A stretch of 64,000 bases of DNA from the NCBI RefSeq assembly GCF_002939705.1, contig NZ_MDCB01000002.1, forward strand, positions 1-64,000. Reading direction: 5' to 3'. The notes beneath the pieces were generated by a model. The model was not told where the DNA came from. It made no database searches and worked only from the letters and a program-made list of their open reading frames with translations. This DNA is from Xanthomonas albilineans (lineage in GTDB: Bacteria; Pseudomonadota; Gammaproteobacteria; Xanthomonadales; Xanthomonadaceae). Each line of letters opens with the position of its first letter. Positions within the stretch are counted from its first letter, which is position 1. The position numbers were made by a program, and so were the translations under genes. Of the stretch, positions 9,373 through 16,905 are shown piece by piece.

Positions 9373-11211
9373 ATGCGTCTGAGTCCCCCATTTCGCGCAG
9401 CATTGTCGTTGGCGTTGGTCTGCCCTGTTGTCTGCCACAGCGGCATGGCCGTGGCGGCAGCGCCGACGGTGGCGACGCCGGCTCATAATGTCAGTGAGGC
9501 CAGTGCGCGCTTCAAGGCGCTGTATCAGCGCGAGTGGGCGTGGCGGCAGGCGCAATCTGCCGGTGCCGACGACGAAAACGGTAAGGCCGCGCCCGCCGAC
9601 CATTTGCCGAAGGTGGACCTGGCGACGCAGAACCAGCGCACTGCCTATTGGCAGCAGGTGTTGCACGAATTGGACGCGATCAAGCCGGCTGACCTGTCGG
9701 CGCAGGAACAGGTCGATTACCAGGTGTATCGCGAGCAGATCGTGGTTCTGCTCGACCAGCAGCGCTTCCATGTCTGGGAGATGCCGTTCAATAGCGATAC
9801 CTCGTTTTGGAGCGATCTTGGCTTCAGTGCGCGCTCCACCATGCATACCCGTGAAGATTACCAGCGCTACTTGAAGATCCTGGCCGACATTCCGCGCTAT
9901 TTCGATGACCAGATCGTCAACATGCGCGCCGGTCTGGCGCGTGGCTTCAGTCAGCCACAGGTGACCCTGACCGGCCGCGACCAGTCCATCGCCGACGTGG
10001 CGCAGGCCGCAGGCGAGGCCAATCCGTTCTATGCCCCGTTCAAGCAGATGCCGGCCAGCATTCCGGCGCAGGTGCAGGCGCAATTGCGTCAAAAGGCATT
10101 GGATGCCATCGCCCACAGCGTGGTGCCGGCGTATGCCGGGCTGCTGCGTTTCATGCGCGAGGAGTACCAGCCCAAGGCGCGCACCACACTGGCCGCCGAG
10201 GCGTTGCCGGATGGTGCGGCGTACTACCGCGCGCAGATCCGCGAATTCACCACGCTGGACCTGGCGCCGGAGCAGATTCATGCCATCGGACTGAAGGAGG
10301 TCGCCAAGCTGCGCGCACAGATGGACCAGACCATCGCCGCCAGTGGCTTCGTCGCTCCGGCCGGGCAGGCAACGTTCCCCGCGTTTCTGCACTATCTGCG
10401 CACCGATCCCAAGTTCTATGCCAAGACGCCGGAGGAGTTGCTCAAGGATGCGGCATGGATTGCCAAGCGCGTGGATGCCAAGGTTGGCGACTACATCGGT
10501 CGATTGCCGCGCCAGCGCTTCGCGATCGAGCCGGTGCCGCCGGAACTGGCGCCGTTCTACACTGGTGGTCGTGGTGGTCCGGGGATTTATCTGGTCAATA
10601 CCTACGATCTGCCGTCGCGACCGCTGTACAACCTCACTGCGCTGACCCTGCACGAATCCTCGCCCGGACATGCGCTGCAGATGCCGCTGGCCGCCGAGCA
10701 ACGCGGATTGCCGGACTTCCGTCGTTACAGTTTTATCTCCGCCTATGGAGAAGGTTGGGCGGTGTACTCGGAATATCTGGGGCAGGAGATGGGGATGTAC
10801 GACACGCCCTATGACCGCTTCGGTTATCTGACCTATCAGATGTGGCGTGCGTGCCGGCTGGTCATCGATACCGGCATTCACCACAAGGGCTGGACCCGCG
10901 CGCAGGCGATTGCCTATTTGCGCGACAACACCGCGCTCAGCGAACACGAGATCACCACCGAGGTGGATCGCTATATCGGCTGGCCCGGTCAGGCGTTGTC
11001 CTACTATTTGGGCGAATTGAAGATCCTGGAACTGCGGCGCAAGGCCGAGCGGGCGCTCGGCGAGAAATTCGACATCCGCGCTTTCCACGATGCGGTGCTG
11101 GAAACCGGCTCGGTGCCGTTGCCGGTCCTGGAGCAGCGCATCGCGCGTTTCATCGCCGAAGGTGGCAAATCGCCGTGGGCCGACGCGGTGGACGCTGCGC
11201 CGACACAGTGA
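9373..11211 (+). CDS. Secreted DUF885-family metallopeptidase
   Basis: The 612-residue protein starts with a signal peptide (MRLSPPFRAALSLALVCPVV, cleavage near MAVAAA) and carries the DUF885 active site HESSPGHALQ, an HExxPGH-type zinc motif, with a downstream GEGWAVYSEY supplying the glutamate. The family is related to M32/M2-like carboxypeptidases and is abundant in xanthomonads. A ribosome site (GGAG at 9360-9363) fits the ATG at 9373. It follows the hydroxyproline operon after 136 bp on the same strand, so a role in periplasmic peptide breakdown is likely; its exact cleavage preference is unknown. Confidence 0.85.
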   Translation: MRLSPPFRAALSLALVCPVVCHSGMAVAAAPTVATPAHNVSEASARFKALYQREWAWRQAQSAGADDENGKAAPADHLPKVDLATQNQRTAYWQQVLHELDAIKPADLSAQEQVDYQVYREQIVVLLDQQRFHVWEMPFNSDTSFWSDLGFSARSTMHTREDYQRYLKILADIPRYFDDQIVNMRAGLARGFSQPQVTLTGRDQSIADVAQAAGEANPFYAPFKQMPASIPAQVQAQLRQKALDAIAHSVVPAYAGLLRFMREEYQPKARTTLAAEALPDGAAYYRAQIREFTTLDLAPEQIHAIGLKEVAKLRAQMDQTIAASGFVAPAGQATFPAFLHYLRTDPKFYAKTPEELLKDAAWIAKRVDAKVGDYIGRLPRQRFAIEPVPPELAPFYTGGRGGPGIYLVNTYDLPSRPLYNLTALTLHESSPGHALQMPLAAEQRGLPDFRRYSFISAYGEGWAVYSEYLGQEMGMYDTPYDRFGYLTYQMWRACRLVIDTGIHHKGWTRAQAIAYLRDNTALSEHEITTEVDRYIGWPGQALSYYLGELKILELRRKAERALGEKFDIRAFHDAVLETGSVPLPVLEQRIARFIAEGGKSPWADAVDAAPTQ

Positions 11212-11317
11212 CGCGCGCGTCGCCATGGCGAATGGGGCGTCGCCGCCGTGCGCTGTCGTGTGCAAAGGCGATGCCTCGGTGATTCGCCAATGCAACCGAG
11301 ATTCAGCGAGGGACACC

Positions 11318-12889
11318 ATGGCCACACAAGGTAAATTCCACAAGCGTTTGAGCCTGACCGATCTGACCTTCATTGGACTAGGTTCGATCTTCGGCTCCGG
11401 CTGGTTGTTTTCGGCCAGTCATGTGTCGGCGATGGCCGGCCCGGCCGGCATCGTGTCGTGGATCGCTGGCGGCGTGGCGGTCTTGGTGCTGGGCCTGGTC
11501 TATTGCGAGCTGGGCGCGGCCTTGCCGCGCGCCGGTGGCGTGGTGCGTTATCCGGAGTATTCGCACGGCGCCTTGCTCGGCTGGCTGATGGGCTTCATCA
11601 CCTTGATCGCGTTCTCCAGCCTGATCGCGATCGAAGTGGAAGCGGCGCGGCAGTATGCGGCGGCGTGGTTCCCGTGGCTCAGTCAGGCCGGCAGCACCCA
11701 TCCCAGCATCGCGGGCTGGCTGTTGCAACTGGCGTTGCTGGTCGCGTTCTTTTTGCTCAACTACTACAGCGTCAAGACCTTCGCCACCGCCAACAATATC
11801 GTCAGCGTGTTCAAGTTCCTGGTGCCGGTGCTGGTGATCGTGCTGTTGATGGCGCACTTCGATGCGCGCAACCTGCACGTGCAGGGGTTCGCCCCGTTCG
11901 GCGCGGCCGGGGTGGAGATGGCGATCTCCGCTGGCGGCATCATCTTCGCCTACCTCGGTTTGACCCCGATCGTCTCGGTGGCCAGCGAGGTGCGCGATCC
12001 GCAGCGTAATATCCCGATCGCGTTGATCCTGTCGGTGGCGCTGTCCACCATCATCTACGTGCTGCTGCAGTTGGCGTTCCTGGGCGGGGTGCCGGCGCAG
12101 CACCTGGCGCAGGGGTGGGGCGGCATCGACAAGGTGTTCTCACTGCCGTACCACGATATCGCGCTGGCGCTGGGCATGGGCTGGCTGGCGGCGTTGGTGA
12201 TCTGCGATGCGATGATCTCGCCCAGCGGCACCGGCAACATCTACATGAATGCCACGCCGCGTGTGGTCTATGGTTGGGCGCGCAGCGGCGGTTTCCTGCC
12301 GGTGCTGGCCCGGGTCGATGCGGCGTCCGGCATCCCGCGTCCGGCGTTGTGGCTGAGCCTGGGCCTGTCGGTGTTCTGGACCTTGCCGTTCCCTTCGTGG
12401 GAAACCCTCATCCAGGTGGTGTCGGCGGCGCTGGTGCTGAGCTATGCGGTGGCGCCGGTGACGGTGGCCGCGTTGCGGCGCAGCGCACCGGACATGCCAC
12501 GTCCGTTTCGATTGCGCGGCATGGCGCTGCTCGGCCCGCTGTCGTTCATCGTCGCCGCTTTGATCGTGTACTGGTCCACCTGGAGCACGCTGTCGTGGCT
12601 GCTCGGGCTACAGATCGCGATGTTCGTGTTGTACGTGCTCTATCGGCTGCCCGACGCTGCTGGTCGGATGCGTCTGTGGCAACAGGTGCGTGGTGTGTTG
12701 TGGTTGATCGCGTTCTTTGCGTTGGTGCTGTTGGTGTCGTTTCTTGGCACGTTCGGTGGCACTGGGCAGATCGCCCATCCCTGGGACACGCTGAGCGTGG
12801 CGGTGATCGCGCTGGGCTGCTACTACTGGGGTGCATGTACCGGCCTGCCTAGCGAGGCACTGGCGCTCGAAGAGGACGACGGGGAATAG
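11318..12889 (+). CDS. APC-family amino acid permease
   Basis: This 523-residue protein has about 12 hydrophobic segments and the APC family opening (LSLTDLTFIGLGSIFGSGWLF, containing the substrate-binding glycine-rich break in TM1). TM6 and TM8 regions such as AGGIIFAYLGLTPIVSVASEVRDP are typical. By position, just after hydroxyproline genes and a peptidase, it probably imports proline, hydroxyproline or another small amino acid across the inner membrane. The ATG at 11318 follows CAGCGAGGGA, a reasonable ribosome site; upstream in-frame sequence is not conserved-looking. Confidence 0.88.
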   Translation: MATQGKFHKRLSLTDLTFIGLGSIFGSGWLFSASHVSAMAGPAGIVSWIAGGVAVLVLGLVYCELGAALPRAGGVVRYPEYSHGALLGWLMGFITLIAFSSLIAIEVEAARQYAAAWFPWLSQAGSTHPSIAGWLLQLALLVAFFLLNYYSVKTFATANNIVSVFKFLVPVLVIVLLMAHFDARNLHVQGFAPFGAAGVEMAISAGGIIFAYLGLTPIVSVASEVRDPQRNIPIALILSVALSTIIYVLLQLAFLGGVPAQHLAQGWGGIDKVFSLPYHDIALALGMGWLAALVICDAMISPSGTGNIYMNATPRVVYGWARSGGFLPVLARVDAASGIPRPALWLSLGLSVFWTLPFPSWETLIQVVSAALVLSYAVAPVTVAALRRSAPDMPRPFRLRGMALLGPLSFIVAALIVYWSTWSTLSWLLGLQIAMFVLYVLYRLPDAAGRMRLWQQVRGVLWLIAFFALVLLVSFLGTFGGTGQIAHPWDTLSVAVIALGCYYWGACTGLPSEALALEEDDGE

Positions 12890-12982
12890 GCGAGCCGTCT
12901 GCATTGCTGCAGCGGCAGATGGCGTCACACTCGGTGCTGCCGTTGCTGTGAGAAAGTGCGAATTCGCTGTGGATTGGAAAGC

Positions 12983-15313
12983 ATGAACAGAGTTGTTGCA
13001 ATGATCGTAGGCGCCGCCGCGTGCTTCGCCGCCGCCGTGCAGGCCGCGCCGAGCGTGGCCGATTACCAGCGCTCGCTGGGCTTGCGCGAGGCGTGGATCG
13101 GCCTGACCGAGAACGTGACCTGGCCGGCGCAGTGGCGCGACGCTGGCGCGTTCTATTACCGCAAGACGGTGCCGGGTGGCTTCGCCTTCGTCCTTGAGGA
13201 CGTGGTCAGTCAGCGCAAGCAGCCGGCGTTCGACCAGGTGCGGTTGGCGCGCGCGCTGGGTGTTGCGACGGGAACCACGTTTCCGACGCTGCGCCTGCCG
13301 TTCGAGCGTTTCGCCTATGTAGCCGAGGGCGACAATGCGCAGGCGGCGATTGCGTTCCAGATCGACGAGACGCCGTGGCGCTGCACCGTGACCACGTATG
13401 TCTGCACGCGTGCCGATCGCGGCCCGCAGCCGCGGCCACGCGGTTTTGGCGTGGTGCGCGATCTGACCCGACCGGCCGACGATACCCCGCGGCGTTCGCC
13501 CGATGGACGCTGGGAAGCATACGTCCAGGGCAATGCGGTGGTGCTGCGTGCGCGGGCCGATGGACGGGTGTGGCGGCTGGCCGAGGACGGCCGTGCCGAC
13601 GATTTCTACGACCCGGAGACCATCGCCTGGTCGCCGGATTCGCAACGGTTGGCCTTGTACCGGGTACGCCCCGGCTTTGCGCGGCAGGTGACCCGGGTGG
13701 AGGCGGCACCACCGGGCGGCGGTCAGCCGCTGGTGCGCACCCAGCTGTATCCCAAGCCCGGCGATGCGGTGGACATCGAGCGTCCGGTGTTGTTCGACAT
13801 CGCCGCGGTGGCGAGCGGTGGCGCGGCGCGGCGCACTGTCATCGACAATGCGCTGTTCGCCAATCCCTATCAGTTGTCGCCGATCCAGTGGCGTGGCGAT
13901 AGTGCCAGCTTCGTCTTCGATGAGGTGCAGCGTGGTTTCCAGCACATGCGCGCGATCGCGGTGGACGCCGCCAGCGGCCGCGCGCATGTGGCGGTGAGCG
14001 AAGACGCCAAGACCTTCGTCAATGCCGAGCGCAGCTTTCGCCACGATGTGGATGGGCTGGGCAAGGAGATTTTGTGGGTGTCCGAACGCGACGGCTGGCG
14101 CCATCTGTATCTGTTCGATGGCGTCACCGGCCAGGTCAAGACCCAGATCACCCAAGGCGCGTGGATCGTGCGCGATGTGCTGCGGGTGGACGATGCGCAA
14201 CGGCGCATCTGGTTCAGCGCCAGTGGCATGGATGCGGGCAATGATCCCTACAACCGGCAGTTGTTCGCGGTGGACTTCGACGGCGGCCGGCTGACGCGCC
14301 TGACCGACGCCGATGCCGACCACGACGTGACCATCGCCGAGGATGGCCGCCATTACGTGGACGTGTATTCGCGTCCGGACATGGCGCCGGTGATGGAGCT
14401 GCATGCAATCGATGGTGCGCTGCTGCAAGTGGTCGAACGCGGCGACATCGGCAAGTTGCAGGCCGCTGGCTGGCGCGCGCCGCAGACCTTCGTCGCCAAG
14501 GGCCGCGATGGGCGCACCGATATCTGGGGCATGGTGGTGCGTCCGCGCGATTACGATCCGCACAAGAAATACCCGGTGATCGAGAACATCTACGCCGGTC
14601 CGCACGATTCCTTCGTGCCCAAGACCTTCTGGCCGTTCGGCTATCACTCCGGTGGCGACAAGCAGATCGGCATGCAGGCGCAGGCGGACCTGGGCTTCAT
14701 CGTGGTGATGATCGACGGCATGGGCACGGCCAACCGTTCCAAGGCCTTCCACGATGTGGCCTGGAAAAACCTCGGCGATTCCGGTTTCCCCGACCGCATC
14801 GCCTGGCACAAGGCGCTGGCCGCGCAGGACCCGTCCTACGATCTCGGTCGCGTCGGCATCTACGGGGCCTCGGCTGGCGGGCAGAGCACGCTTGGTGCGC
14901 TGGAGCGGCACCCGGAGTTCTACAAGGTGGGCGTGGCCTATGCCGGCTGCTACGACAACCGCATGGACAAGATCAGTTGGAACGAGCAGTGGATGGGTTG
15001 GCCGGTGGACGCCAGCTACGCGCGCGCCTCCGGCGTGGACAATGCGGCCAAGTTACGTGGTGATCTATTGCTGATCGTTGGCGAGCAGGACAGCAATGTC
15101 GACCCGGCCTCGACCGCGCAGGTGGTGGATGCGCTGATCAAGGCCGGCAAGGACTTCGACCTGCTCAACGTGCCTGGCGGCGAACATTCCGTCGGCCGTT
15201 CCACTGGTCCCATCGATTATGTGCAGCGGCGCCAGTACGACTTCTTCGTGCGGCATCTGCTGGGTGAACCGACGCCGCGGTGGAATGGTCTGGATAGCTG
15301 GTCTGCGCGATAA
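12983..15313 (+). CDS. Secreted S9 (DPP4-type) dipeptidyl peptidase, copy 1
   Basis: A 776-residue prolyl oligopeptidase-family serine peptidase. A signal peptide (MNRVVAMIVGAAACFAAAVQA) is followed by a beta-propeller (about 40-480, with repeated SPDS/WSPDS-type strands) and an alpha/beta hydrolase domain. The triad reads Ser630 in GASAGG, Asp703 in GEQDSNVDP and His735 in PGGEHSVGR. DPP4-type enzymes release X-Pro (and X-Ala) dipeptides, which suits hydroxyproline/proline-rich plant proteins. It is a paralogue of the gene at 28375. A decayed copy of its 3' end lies at 16038-16309. Confidence 0.92.
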   Translation: MNRVVAMIVGAAACFAAAVQAAPSVADYQRSLGLREAWIGLTENVTWPAQWRDAGAFYYRKTVPGGFAFVLEDVVSQRKQPAFDQVRLARALGVATGTTFPTLRLPFERFAYVAEGDNAQAAIAFQIDETPWRCTVTTYVCTRADRGPQPRPRGFGVVRDLTRPADDTPRRSPDGRWEAYVQGNAVVLRARADGRVWRLAEDGRADDFYDPETIAWSPDSQRLALYRVRPGFARQVTRVEAAPPGGGQPLVRTQLYPKPGDAVDIERPVLFDIAAVASGGAARRTVIDNALFANPYQLSPIQWRGDSASFVFDEVQRGFQHMRAIAVDAASGRAHVAVSEDAKTFVNAERSFRHDVDGLGKEILWVSERDGWRHLYLFDGVTGQVKTQITQGAWIVRDVLRVDDAQRRIWFSASGMDAGNDPYNRQLFAVDFDGGRLTRLTDADADHDVTIAEDGRHYVDVYSRPDMAPVMELHAIDGALLQVVERGDIGKLQAAGWRAPQTFVAKGRDGRTDIWGMVVRPRDYDPHKKYPVIENIYAGPHDSFVPKTFWPFGYHSGGDKQIGMQAQADLGFIVVMIDGMGTANRSKAFHDVAWKNLGDSGFPDRIAWHKALAAQDPSYDLGRVGIYGASAGGQSTLGALERHPEFYKVGVAYAGCYDNRMDKISWNEQWMGWPVDASYARASGVDNAAKLRGDLLLIVGEQDSNVDPASTAQVVDALIKAGKDFDLLNVPGGEHSVGRSTGPIDYVQRRQYDFFVRHLLGEPTPRWNGLDSWSAR

Positions 15314-15394
15314 GCCGGCCGTGCCTGCGGAAATTGTCAGTGATGCTCGCCTTGCGTCCAAGTGCGTGCAGACGTGAAGCGCCTGCACGCGGAG

Positions 15395-15960
15395 ACATTG
15401 AATCATTTGAAAATTATTGAATTATTTATTTTAATAATATCCGGCGTCACATTGGGTGCCTTTGATAGCTGTGGGTGTTACATTTGTAATGCTGTAGGTT
15501 CCGCCGGAAGGGAATCCCACTGCAATTTGGGTGGCATCTTTCACGTAGAACGTCTTTAGATTTTTGTCGTGTATAACATTGCTTTTGTCGTTGGTTTCGA
15601 CGTATAGCCTTTTTTCTGCTTCAGGTGTACCTGAATATGTGATGATGAATGAAGATTTTGTGGGATTAAATGAGTCGCATCCTGCCTCTATGCCCATATT
15701 AAAATATTCTCTTGTTTTGGTGAAGTCATAAGTTACTGTTTCATTCGGCATGAAAAACCAGGATCTTTCACTTATTCCGCAATTGCCTGCTCCAGCAACA
15801 GAGAGCAGCGCGCATGCTACGATTGATTTTTTATACATTTTCATTTTTTCTCTCATAGTGATGATGTGTTGAACGCATTGCTAAGCCTTATAAGCACCGA
15901 CATATTTCCTACATATTTCAAGTACTTATGTTGTTTTTTAGCAACTCATTCCGTAGGCGT
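15395..15960. other. AT-rich island inside GC-rich DNA
   Basis: Base composition drops sharply here (long A/T runs such as near 15410-15435 and 15830-15935) compared with about 65% GC on both sides. The island holds a single small reverse-strand gene and sits between the intact end of an S9 peptidase gene and a decayed copy of that same end. The edges are estimated by eye. This points to acquired DNA; no integrase, transposase or clear terminal repeat is visible. Confidence 0.75.
15431..15844 (-). CDS. Small secreted protein of unknown function (horizontally acquired)
   Basis: I do not recognise this 137-residue protein. The N-terminus MKMYKKSIVACALLSVAGAG is a good signal peptide, so the product is probably periplasmic or secreted. 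The mature part is rich in Thr, Asn and Ser and holds three Cys (NCGISERS, AGCDSF, TQCDAGYY). Codon use is AT-rich, unlike every neighbour. The start at 15844 is preferred over the ATG at 15856, since a GAGAGA ribosome-site-like stretch then lies just upstream and the extra residues MREK precede a normal signal peptide. It is an isolated gene opposite to its neighbours. Confidence 0.65.
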   Translation of the reverse strand: MKMYKKSIVACALLSVAGAGNCGISERSWFFMPNETVTYDFTKTREYFNMGIEAGCDSFNPTKSSFIITYSGTPEAEKRLYVETNDKSNVIHDKNLKTFYVKDATQIAVGFPSGGTYSITNVTPTAIKGTQCDAGYY

Positions 15961-16037
15961 CAAGTGACTTGATTGCGCGTCTGTCGAATGGCCTTTCAAC
16001 CGATCAAACAGAATCGTCGCACTTGGTTGAGCCATAG

Positions 16038-16309
16038 CGTGGTGGCGATCTATTGCGATCCTCTGCATACAGGTCGCAATGTCGACCAAGCCTCGACCGC
16101 GCAGTTGGATGGATGTGTTGATCAAGGCTGGCAAGGACTTCGACGTGCCATACGTGCCATACATGCCGGACGGCGAATATTCCGTCGGCCGTTCCATCGC
16201 TTCTATTGATTAAGTGCAACGGCTCCAGCACGACTTCTTCGTGCGGCATCTGCTGGGTGAGCCGACGCCGCGCTGGAATGCTGGGGTGACACGGCCGCTG
16301 CCGAAGTGA
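16038..16309 (+). pseudogene. Decayed 3' end of a second S9 peptidase gene
   Basis: From 16038 the DNA follows the last part of the S9 gene at 12983 (its bases from about 15057 on): the segments encoding the NVDPASTAQ, AGKDFD, SVGRS and FFVRHLLGEPTPRWN regions are all recognisable, but with small indels and a stop at about 16211, so no frame reads through. The copy ends with its own C-terminus (PRWNAGVTRPLPK, stop 16307-16309) rather than GLDSWSAR, so it is the relic of a former tandem paralogue and not a recent duplicate. Most of that paralogue is missing, its place being taken by the AT-rich island. Confidence 0.8.
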
Positions 16310-16441
16310 GGCGCGGGACGCGGGGCGCGCAAAGGCGACGGTGCATGGCAGCCTGCTCGCTTCCGCATCCCGCGTTCGCACTCAAGTTGTGGTTGCCGCT
16401 GCCGATAGGCTTACAAACTCCCTTCCGCCGGTTGGCATGTC

Positions 16442-16750
16442 ATGACCTCCATCGCCTCGTCGTCTTCGATCGCGCTCTCGGGCATGCGCGCCGCGGCGTC
16501 CGGCTTGCAGGTGCGCGCCAACAACATCGCCAATCTCGCCACCGACGGTTTCCAACGCGCGGTGCCGGTGGATCATGAGTCGGCTGGCGGCGGTGTCGTC
16601 AGCCAGGTGCAGGTGGCGGACGGGCAGGGCAGCGACATGGTCGATGACATGGTCGGCGGGCTGTCTGCGCGCAACGCGTTCCAGGCTAATGCCCGGGTGT
16701 TGCGCGCGGCCGACGACAGCCTCGGGCATCTGCTCGACGTCCTCGCCTGA
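16442..16750 (+). CDS. Orphan flagellar rod (FlgC/FlgG-like) protein
   Basis: The 102-residue protein has the Flg_bb_rod N-terminal signature (SSIALSGMRAAASGLQVRANNIANLATDGFQ, with the ANNIAN core) and a C-terminal segment ending in ALSARNAFQANARVL-like sequence (here GLSARNAFQANARVL), which pairs in a coiled coil in rod and hook proteins. It is shorter than FlgC (about 135) and FlgB, and no other flagellar gene is near. It may be a stand-alone rod paralogue of the kind seen outside flagellar clusters in xanthomonads; function is unknown. Confidence 0.75.
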   Translation: MTSIASSSSIALSGMRAAASGLQVRANNIANLATDGFQRAVPVDHESAGGGVVSQVQVADGQGSDMVDDMVGGLSARNAFQANARVLRAADDSLGHLLDVLA

Positions 16751-16812
16751 GACGTCCTGTCGCATCATCCTGCGCGTGCCGCGTCGCGGTAGCGCGGTGA
16801 CCTCTGCGGCTA

Positions 16813-16853
16813 TGCGGTTTTCCGCATCGATCCTCGGTACAGCACGCAAGACG
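16813..16853 (+). promoter_or_regulatory. Putative regulon element, copy C (Tat-exported glycosidase)
   Basis: TGCG-GTT-TTCCGCA (16813-16826) is followed after 17 bp by ACGCAAGACG (16844-16853). The first half is identical to the other copies at all fixed bases, and CAAGACG at the end is identical too. It ends 53 bp before the ATG of the glycosidase gene at 16906, the shortest distance among the copies. It could be an operator or an alternative-sigma promoter, because the 17-bp gap equals normal -35/-10 spacing. Confidence 0.6.
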
Positions 16854-16905
16854 CTGCGGCACGCGCAGCGCACGATGCACGATTACCTACATCCGAGGAT
16901 GGTCG

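Noticed and set aside
12958-12967. GCGAATTCGC palindrome 16 bp before the S9 gene start, resembling the first half of the shared element
   Set aside because: It lacks two central bases of TGCG-N3-TTCCGCA, sits too close to the start codon, and has no second half.
12608-14911. Long reverse-strand open frame (767 codons) opposite the first S9 peptidase
   Set aside because: It lies antisense to a gene with clear catalytic motifs, its translation is low-complexity His/Arg/Ala-rich without domains, and long shadow frames are usual at this GC content. The same holds for 9196-11373 and 22623-24944.
16348-16390. TTCCGCA upstream of the orphan rod gene
   Set aside because: The left half reads TGCT and nothing like CGACAAGACG occurs at the 17-bp spacing; a lone 7-mer is expected several times by chance.
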